From Streptomyces sp. CB02959 (GTDB lineage: Bacteria > Actinomycetota > Actinomycetes > Streptomycetales > Streptomycetaceae): a DNA stretch of 64,000 nucleotides. Positions 58,698-64,000 of this stretch are shown here, piece by piece. Location: positions 124,001-188,000 of the forward strand of contig NZ_NNBP01000018.1 in the NCBI RefSeq assembly GCF_002803155.1, in the 5' to 3' direction. The position numbers and the translations under genes are program-made. A model generated the notes under the pieces. It was not told the DNA's origin, did no database searches, and worked only from the letters and a program-made list of their open reading frames with translations. Each line of letters starts with the position of its first letter. The first letter of the stretch is position 1.

Positions 58698-59579
58698 ATG
58701 CCCACCACACCGAGGCCCGCGCCCACACCACCGGCCGCCTCCGCACCCACGCCCGAGCCCACGCCCGAGCCCGTTCCCGCGCCGGCGCCCACACCCGCAC
58801 CCGCTCCCACACCCGTCGGCACGCGGCGCCGACGCCCCCGTACCGCCCTGTGGCTGGTGCCGCTCGCCGCGATATCGCTGCTCATCACGGCACAGGCGGT
58901 CAGCGCCTACCTCCCGCCCGATCTGCACACCAGCCGCGTCCCGCCGCGCAGCGAACTGCACTACGCGCTGCTGGTGGCGCACATCTTCACCGCGGCCGTC
59001 GCCGTGGTGACCGGCCTCGCCCAGTGCTGGCCCTGGCTGCGCCGCCGGCATCCCGCCGTCCACCGCCGGACCGGCCGGGTCTACTTCTTCGGCGGCGTCT
59101 TCCCGTCCGCCCTGATCGGTATCCCGGTCGTCTACTTCGTCCCGCTGGGGCTGAGCAACCAGCTGTCCCTAGGGGTGCTCGACGCGCTGTGGATCGTCAC
59201 CGGTGTCGCCGGCTACCGCGCCGCACGCCACCGCCGGTACGCCGACCACCGGGTGTGGATGATCCGCAATGTCGCACTGACTCTGGTCGCGCTCACCTCG
59301 CGGATCATCCAACCCGTGGTCGAGCACCTCGTGGCGGCCCAGCTCACCGACCCGGTCGCGTACGCGGGCGACCCGCTCGCGGCCGGCCATGACATCGCCA
59401 GCACCTCGTCGTGGTGCGCGCTGCTCCTGAACCTGATCGCCGCCGAGTACCTGATCCAACGCCGGCGACCGGCCCGCCGCCGCCCCACGGAAAGCGGCAG
59501 GCGGACCGGCCACGGCAACCACCACGGCAGCCACCACGGCAATCAAGAGGGGCACGTCCGGCGGACACAGAGCGCCTGA
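58698..59579 (+). CDS. DUF2306 membrane protein with Pro/Ala repeat N-terminus
   Basis: This 293-residue protein begins with about 45 residues of PTPEPTPEPVPAPAPTPAP-type repeats. A basic stretch and several helices follow. The DUF2306 signature appears as HYALLVAHIFTAAVAVVTGLAQ, HPAVHRRTGRVYFFGGVF and RRYADHRVWMIRNVALTLVALTSRI; the spaced His residues in helices suggest a possible haem or metal site. The tail is His/Gly/Arg-rich. ATG at 58698 has no clear ribosome site. Function unknown. Confidence 0.82.
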   Translation: MPTTPRPAPTPPAASAPTPEPTPEPVPAPAPTPAPAPTPVGTRRRRPRTALWLVPLAAISLLITAQAVSAYLPPDLHTSRVPPRSELHYALLVAHIFTAAVAVVTGLAQCWPWLRRRHPAVHRRTGRVYFFGGVFPSALIGIPVVYFVPLGLSNQLSLGVLDALWIVTGVAGYRAARHRRYADHRVWMIRNVALTLVALTSRIIQPVVEHLVAAQLTDPVAYAGDPLAAGHDIASTSSWCALLLNLIAAEYLIQRRRPARRRPTESGRRTGHGNHHGSHHGNQEGHVRRTQSA

Positions 59580-59719
59580 CGAACGGGAAGCCCCCGGCGG
59601 ACGCAGAGCACCCAGCCCCACCCCACCCCGAAGCCACCCCGCCCGGCCTCGAAGGCACCCCCGTCCCGAAGGCCCCCGCCCCGGTCCGGCGCACCCCCGC
59701 CCCGGTCGCCCCGCCCCGC

Positions 59720-60913
59720 TCACCCCTTCACGCACACCACCTGCTTGAGCTTGGCGACGACCTCCACGAGGTCCCGCTGCTGCTCCATGACCTTCTCGAT
59801 CGGCTTGTACGCGCCGGGGATCTCGTCGACGACCCCGGAGTCCTTGCGGCACTCCACGCCCCGCGTCTGCTCCTCCAGATCGCGCGTGGAGAAGCGCTTC
59901 TTCGCGGCGTTCCGGCTCATCTTGCGGCCGGCGCCGTGCGAGGCGGAGTTGAAGGACGCCGGGTTCCCCAGCCCGCGGACGATGTACGAGCCGGTGCCCA
60001 TCGAGCCGGGGATGATCCCGTAGTCGCCGCTGCCGGCCCGGATGGCGCCCTTACGGGTCACCAGCAGGTCCATGCCCTCGTAGGTCTCCTCCGCCACGTA
60101 GTTGTGGTGGCAGGAGATCACCGGCTCGAAGGACGGCCGGGCCTTGCGGAACTCCTTGCGGACGACGTCCTGGAACAGGGCCATCATCACTTCGCGGTTG
60201 TGCCGGGCGTACTCCTGCGCCCAGAAGAGGTCGTTGCGGTACGCCGCCATCTGCGGGGTGTCCGCGATGAAGACGGCGAGGTCGCGGTCGACCAGCCCCT
60301 GGTTGTGCGGCAGCTTCCGGGCCTGCTCGATGTGGTACTCGGCCAGCTCCTTGCCGATGTTGCGGGAGCCGGAGTGCAGCATCAGCCAGACCGCGCCGGT
60401 CTCGTCGAGGCAGAACTCGATGAAGTGGTTGCCGGACCCCAGCGAACCCATCTGCTTGACGGCCCGCTCGTGCCGGAACCTGACCGCCTCGGCCACCCCG
60501 TCGAAGCGCGCCCAGAAGTCGTCCCAGCCCGCGGCGCGGAATCCGTGCATCCGGCGCGGGTCGACCGGGTCGTCGTGCATCCCCCGGCCCACCGGAATCG
60601 CCTGCTCGATCCGGGAGCGCAGCCGGGAAAGGTCACCGGGCAGGTCCTCGGCGGTGAGCGAGGTCCGGACCGCGCTCATTCCGCAGCCGATGTCCACGCC
60701 GACGGCGGCCGGGCAGACCGCACCGCGCATCGCGATGACCGAACCGACGGTGGCCCCCTTGCCGAAATGCACGTCCGGCATCACGGCCAGTCCCTTGATC
60801 CACGGAAGCGTGGCGACGTTGCGCAGCTGCTGCATCGCGACGCCCTCGACCGTGGCCGGGTCGGCCCACATCCGGATCGGCACCTGGGCGCCGGGCACTT
60901 CGGTGTACGACAT
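59720..60913 (-). CDS. rtcB: RtcB RNA ligase
   Basis: This GTP- and Mn-dependent ligase joins 2',3'-cyclic phosphate or 3'-phosphate RNA ends to 5'-OH ends, used in RNA repair. Of 397 residues, metal residues D74 and C77 are in GVDIGCGM, with GSGNHF (H163) and H180 also present. The guanylylated His is H326 in FNSASHGAGRKMSR. The length and motifs match the bacterial RtcB2-like form. ATG at 60913. No RtcA or RtcR neighbour is present. Confidence 0.95.
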   Translation of the reverse strand: MSYTEVPGAQVPIRMWADPATVEGVAMQQLRNVATLPWIKGLAVMPDVHFGKGATVGSVIAMRGAVCPAAVGVDIGCGMSAVRTSLTAEDLPGDLSRLRSRIEQAIPVGRGMHDDPVDPRRMHGFRAAGWDDFWARFDGVAEAVRFRHERAVKQMGSLGSGNHFIEFCLDETGAVWLMLHSGSRNIGKELAEYHIEQARKLPHNQGLVDRDLAVFIADTPQMAAYRNDLFWAQEYARHNREVMMALFQDVVRKEFRKARPSFEPVISCHHNYVAEETYEGMDLLVTRKGAIRAGSGDYGIIPGSMGTGSYIVRGLGNPASFNSASHGAGRKMSRNAAKKRFSTRDLEEQTRGVECRKDSGVVDEIPGAYKPIEKVMEQQRDLVEVVAKLKQVVCVKG

Positions 60914-61075
60914 GTCTTTCTCTTTCCCCCGGAAAACCTAAAAACGCAAAAGCCGGACAATACGCCTGATCTTGGACAGCGGACCGGCGGTCACGGCAAG
61001 ACGTGCGGTAGACATTGTGTCCATCGGCCGCCACTCGGCGGCAACCGCATTTCCGCAGGGAAGGAGCCGCGAACG

Positions 61076-61993
61076 ATGCCGCGCAAATCGTTCGTACCCG
61101 GTGCCGCACTGCTGGTCACCGCGGCCCTGGCCGCCGGCCTGACCGGCTGCTCCGGCGGTTCCGCCACGGGCACCGGCGGCGGCGACGGCAAGGACGGCAA
61201 CACCACCGCCGCCAGCCAGTCCGCCCAGCCCGGGCGGTACCAGACCCTGCCGGAAGCCTGCGGCCTCCCGGCGCGCGGCACCCTCCGCGACATGCTGCCC
61301 GGCGACGGCCAGCCGCTGTCGCAGGCGGACGCGCAGAAGATCTACGGCGGCCGGGCCGACATCACCTACGACACCGACCGCCGGGTCGGCTGCCAGTGGA
61401 CGCGGGAGACCACCGCGGGCACCCGCCACCTCACGCTCGACATCCAGCGCGTGGTCTCGTACAGCTCTGCGGTGAGCGACGACGACCGGGCGCAGGAGCT
61501 CTACCTCGGCAAGGAGCAGGCCGCCAAGATCCCGTCCGCGGGCTCCGGCGCCCCCTCGGCCTCGGCCAGCCCGAAGGACGACCCCAAGGGCCAGCAGAAG
61601 CCGACGGACGGCGCCACGGGCAAGGGCGGCGGCAAGGGCGACGCCGCGGGCGGGGCGAAGCCGGACGGCGCCACGGCCGCGACCACCCCGCCGGCCACCC
61701 CGTCCCCGAGCCCCTCCGCCCCCACGAGCGACCCCGCGTCCGGCCCCGGCAGCCCGCTCGCCCCGCGCGTCCTGGACGGCCTCGGCGACACGGCCTTCCT
61801 CAACGACCAGCTGGTCACCGCGGACTCCGGAGTGCACCGCGACATCACTGTGGTCTTTCGCACGTCGAACGTCATCGTGACGATCACCTACGACCAGTGG
61901 TCCACGGACAAGACGCGGCTGCCGGAAAGCCAGGAACTGCAGGACAAGGCCCGTTCCCTGGCGAGCGAACTGGCCGACAGCCTCAGCGAATAG
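61076..61993 (+). CDS. DUF3558-like lipoprotein, larger paralogue
   Basis: This 305-residue lipoprotein has lipobox LTGC (C25) after a hydrophobic signal. The mature region starts with a Gly/Thr-rich linker, then LPEACGLPARGTLRDMLPG, and later GCQWTRE, two Cys features shared with the next gene. A low-complexity segment (Ser/Pro/Gly/Lys, about 150-235) splits the domain before a final FRTSNVIVTITYDQW. GGAG lies upstream of ATG at 61076. Divergent from rtcB. Function unknown. Confidence 0.8.
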   Translation: MPRKSFVPGAALLVTAALAAGLTGCSGGSATGTGGGDGKDGNTTAASQSAQPGRYQTLPEACGLPARGTLRDMLPGDGQPLSQADAQKIYGGRADITYDTDRRVGCQWTRETTAGTRHLTLDIQRVVSYSSAVSDDDRAQELYLGKEQAAKIPSAGSGAPSASASPKDDPKGQQKPTDGATGKGGGKGDAAGGAKPDGATAATTPPATPSPSPSAPTSDPASGPGSPLAPRVLDGLGDTAFLNDQLVTADSGVHRDITVVFRTSNVIVTITYDQWSTDKTRLPESQELQDKARSLASELADSLSE

Positions 61994-62192
61994 CCCCATA
62001 GGCACCGATCACCCCAAACTCGACTTTCGCCAGAGAAACGCCCGATTCGCCCTGCCGTTCACTTGTGAGGAACCGGCCACCCGCCTCGCTCCGCCGCGTA
62101 CCGTGCCCTAGGACCCGCCCCGACCCCGGGCCGGGCCGAAACGCTCGACAAGGGTCCGCACCGACTCGACGACGACGAACAGCGAAGGAACC

Positions 62193-62912
62193 ATGCACCG
62201 ATCAGCCAAGCGACTCGCCGGCCTCCTCACCTGCGCAGCAGTACCGGTGCTGCTCGTCGCCGGGTGCTCCGGCTCGGACGGCAAGAGCTCCGGTGACAGC
62301 ACTCCCTCCGGCTCGTCCAGCGCCACCGCCGCCGGCAGCCCGTCGCCGACCGTCGCCGCCGCCAAGTTCAAGAAGCTGCCGAACCCCTGCGAGGCGTTCT
62401 CCAAGGGCACCCTCGACAAGCTGCTGCCCAAGGTGAAGGACGCGGCCGGCAGCCAGGGCAAGTCCACCGACACCAACGCCCGCGGCGCCTGCTCCTGGAG
62501 CAGCTCGGACGACCAGGGCGTGGACGGCACCCAGTTCCGCTGGCTGGACGTCGCCTTCCAGCGCTACGACTCCGACCCGACCCTCGGCTCGGGCGAGAAG
62601 CGCGCCACGGACTTCTACACCCAGCAGATCAACGACGCCAAGGGCACCAAGGGCGCCAAGAAGGTCGCCGCGGTGCCGACCGCGGGCACCGGTGACGCGG
62701 CCACCGCGATCACCTACGACATCGCCAAGGAAGACAACGACTTCAAGAACACGACGATCGTGGCGCGCACCGCCAACATCGTCGTCACCGTCAACTACAA
62801 CGGCGCGGGCATGGCCGGCGCCGACACCCCCAACGCCAACGACCTCCTGAAGGCCGCCCAGGCCGCCGCCAAGGAAGCCGTCACCGCCGCGACCAAGGCC
62901 AACAAGGCCTGA
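62193..62912 (+). CDS. DUF3558-family lipoprotein
   Basis: This 239-residue lipoprotein has a signal and lipobox VAGC (C25). A Ser/Gly/Thr linker is followed by LPNPCEAFSKGTLDKLLPKV, the family's N-terminal Cys helix, then GACSWSSSDD (second Cys) and TIVARTANIVVTVNYNGAG near the end. This parallels the preceding gene closely enough to suggest a tandem duplication. ATG at 62193 with AAGGA upstream. Members are surface lipoproteins of unknown ligand. Confidence 0.85.
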   Translation: MHRSAKRLAGLLTCAAVPVLLVAGCSGSDGKSSGDSTPSGSSSATAAGSPSPTVAAAKFKKLPNPCEAFSKGTLDKLLPKVKDAAGSQGKSTDTNARGACSWSSSDDQGVDGTQFRWLDVAFQRYDSDPTLGSGEKRATDFYTQQINDAKGTKGAKKVAAVPTAGTGDAATAITYDIAKEDNDFKNTTIVARTANIVVTVNYNGAGMAGADTPNANDLLKAAQAAAKEAVTAATKANKA

Positions 62913-63012
62913 CCTCCCGGGGGCCCTCCCCCGCCCGGCCCTCCCCGCCCCGGCAGGAACAGGTGTGCAACGCTATGCGCGCCGATTCGCCGAGTCCGGG
63001 GAGGGACCGCGG

Positions 63013-64000
63013 GTGTCCGCGACACAGACCGCGCAGTTGACCCGTACGCACCGCATCCTGATCGGGGTGGTGATCGCCGGCGCGATCCTGATCGCGGCGA
63101 TCGGCTTCACCGGCTCCTACGCGGCGGTCCGCGCCCTGGCCGAGAAGAAGGGCTTCGGCGCCTTCGCGGTGGTCTTCCCCATCGGCATCGACGCCGGCAT
63201 CGTGGTCCTGCTCGCCCTGGACCTGCTGCTCACCTGGACCCGCATCCCGTTCCCGCTGCTGCGCCAGACCGCCTGGCTGCTGACCGCCGCGACCATCGCC
63301 TTCAACGGGGCCGCCGCCTGGCCCGACGCGCTGGGCGTGGGGATGCACGCGGTCATCCCGGTGCTGTTCGTCGTCGCCGTGGAGGCCGCCCGGCACGCCG
63401 TCGGCCGGATCGCCGACCTCACCGCCGACAAGCACATGGAGGGCGTCCGGCTCGCCCGCTGGCTGCTCGCCTTCCCCTCCACCTTCCGGTTGTGGCGCCG
63501 GATGAAACTGTGGGAACTGCGCTCCTACGAGCAGGTCATCCAGCTCGAACAGGACCGCCTCATCTACCAGGCGCGGCTCCGGGCCCGCTACGGACGGGCC
63601 TGGCGCCGCCGCGCCCCCGTCGAATCGCTGATGCCGCTGCGGCTGGCCCGGTACGGCGTCCCGCTGGCGAAGACCGCACCGGCCGGGCTGGCCGCGGCCG
63701 GGATCGAACTGCCGGCGGACCGGCCGCTCCCGCCCGCCCTTTCCCTTCCCACGGGCCCGGAGGCCCTGCCGGCCGTTCCGGACCCCCGCCCGGCCGCCGC
63801 ACCCGAGCCGCCGGCCCCGGATCCGGCGGGATCGGAGCCTGCGCCGCGCGGCGAGGAACCGGCGCGGCACGACGGCCGGCCGGACGCCCCGCAGCCCCAG
63901 CCGCAGCCCCGGCCCCAACCGCACCCGGAACCCGTGACGGAATCCCCTGCTCCGGTACCCGCACCCGCACCCGCCCCCGTGGAGAACACCGCGGCCGAGG
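63013..64000 (+). CDS. DUF2637 membrane protein, 3' end outside the window
   Basis: The frame is open from GTG at 63013 (GGAGGG eight bases upstream) to the last base, 329 codons without a stop. The N-terminal half has four helices beginning TRTHRILIGVVIAGAILIAAIGFTGSYAAVRALA, the DUF2637 pattern shared with Spd-type plasmid-spread and conjugative-element proteins of Streptomyces. A basic segment (RLWRRMKLWELRSYEQVIQLEQDRLIYQARLRARYGRAWRRR) and a long Pro/Ala-rich tail follow. GTG at 62965 is an alternative start. It may regulate or partner with genes beyond the window. Confidence 0.8.
   Translation, partial: MSATQTAQLTRTHRILIGVVIAGAILIAAIGFTGSYAAVRALAEKKGFGAFAVVFPIGIDAGIVVLLALDLLLTWTRIPFPLLRQTAWLLTAATIAFNGAAAWPDALGVGMHAVIPVLFVVAVEAARHAVGRIADLTADKHMEGVRLARWLLAFPSTFRLWRRMKLWELRSYEQVIQLEQDRLIYQARLRARYGRAWRRRAPVESLMPLRLARYGVPLAKTAPAGLAAAGIELPADRPLPPALSLPTGPEALPAVPDPRPAAAPEPPAPDPAGSEPAPRGEEPARHDGRPDAPQPQPQPRPQPHPEPVTESPAPVPAPAPAPVENTAAE

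Noticed and set aside
54720..59580. A secondary-metabolite cluster around the flavin monooxygenase
   Set aside because: Neighbours are a TetR regulator, YnfA-like protein, SDR and DUF2306; no synthase, carrier protein or tailoring set is present.

Overview
The window is chromosomal DNA from a Streptomyces (or a very close actinomycete). The evidence is the very high G+C content, frequent GTG and TTG starts with GGAGG-type ribosome sites, overlapping ATGA and GTGA gene junctions, a full futalosine-type menaquinone gene set, a parS-type palindrome identical to the Streptomyces ParB site, and families typical of the genus (DUF3558 lipoproteins, DUF2637, Pro-rich Ser/Thr kinase, polycysteine leader peptide). 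Gene order resembles what I remember of the S. coelicolor region holding nuo and mqn genes; no database was consulted. I see no insertion sequence, prophage, tRNA, rRNA or secondary-metabolite cluster.

Layout. 1-10,040: the promoter-proximal part of a complex I operon, nuoA to nuoJ (nuoJ cut by the window edge), read leftward from a promoter with a Rex-type NADH/NAD operator. 10,690-16,600: an NlpC/P60 cell-wall hydrolase, an alpha/beta hydrolase, a geranylgeranyl-reductase family flavoprotein, a GNAT enzyme, a D,D-carboxypeptidase and the last menaquinone methyltransferase (mqnG/ubiE). 16,885-22,842: a degenerate amidohydrolase-like protein, mqnC, a Ser/Thr kinase, an esterase and mqnA. 23,000-28,800: a cold-shock gene with a hairpin-bearing leader, two small zinc-ribbon genes, a long-chain acyl-CoA ligase and its probable TetR regulator sharing an operator motif, and a hydrolase. 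28,920-30,508: a DAACS symporter preceded by a leaderless Cys-rich leader peptide. 30,700-38,350: DUF4229, GNAT, mqnE, parS, an Lrp regulator, a 44-residue basic protein, mqnM (UbiX), a rhomboid protease, DUF4870, mqnP (UbiA) and mqnL (UbiD). 38,400-42,650: miscellaneous genes ending in a Tat-exported phosphoesterase. 42,770-50,641: the cytochrome c maturation operon (resA-ccdA-resB-ccsB), a deacetylase-like lipoprotein, and hemL coupled to a histidine phosphatase. 51,135-64,000: accessory genes including a TetR/flavin-monooxygenase divergon, two degenerate tandem arrays flanking a YnfA-like gene, rtcB, two lipoproteins and a DUF2637 gene running off the end.

Theme. The core is a respiratory hub: complex I delivers electrons to menaquinone, whose synthesis (mqnA, C, E, G, L, M, P; mqnB and mqnD absent here) is spread through the window. 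HemL supplies the tetrapyrrole precursor, and the Res/Ccd proteins mature c-type cytochromes downstream of the quinone pool.

Most notable observations: (i) an 83-bp insertion between mqnL and mqnP, flanked by exact 16-bp direct repeats and containing a solitary type I-E CRISPR-like repeat; (ii) the Cys-rich leaderless leader peptide ahead of the symporter, which suggests cysteine-controlled cystine uptake; (iii) 15-nt and 19-nt periodic arrays on the two sides of the YnfA-like gene; (iv) several well-formed operators (Rex, two TTAC-N6-GTAA sites, a triple CAAC-N4-GTTG cluster, a 21-bp dyad) and a parS site.
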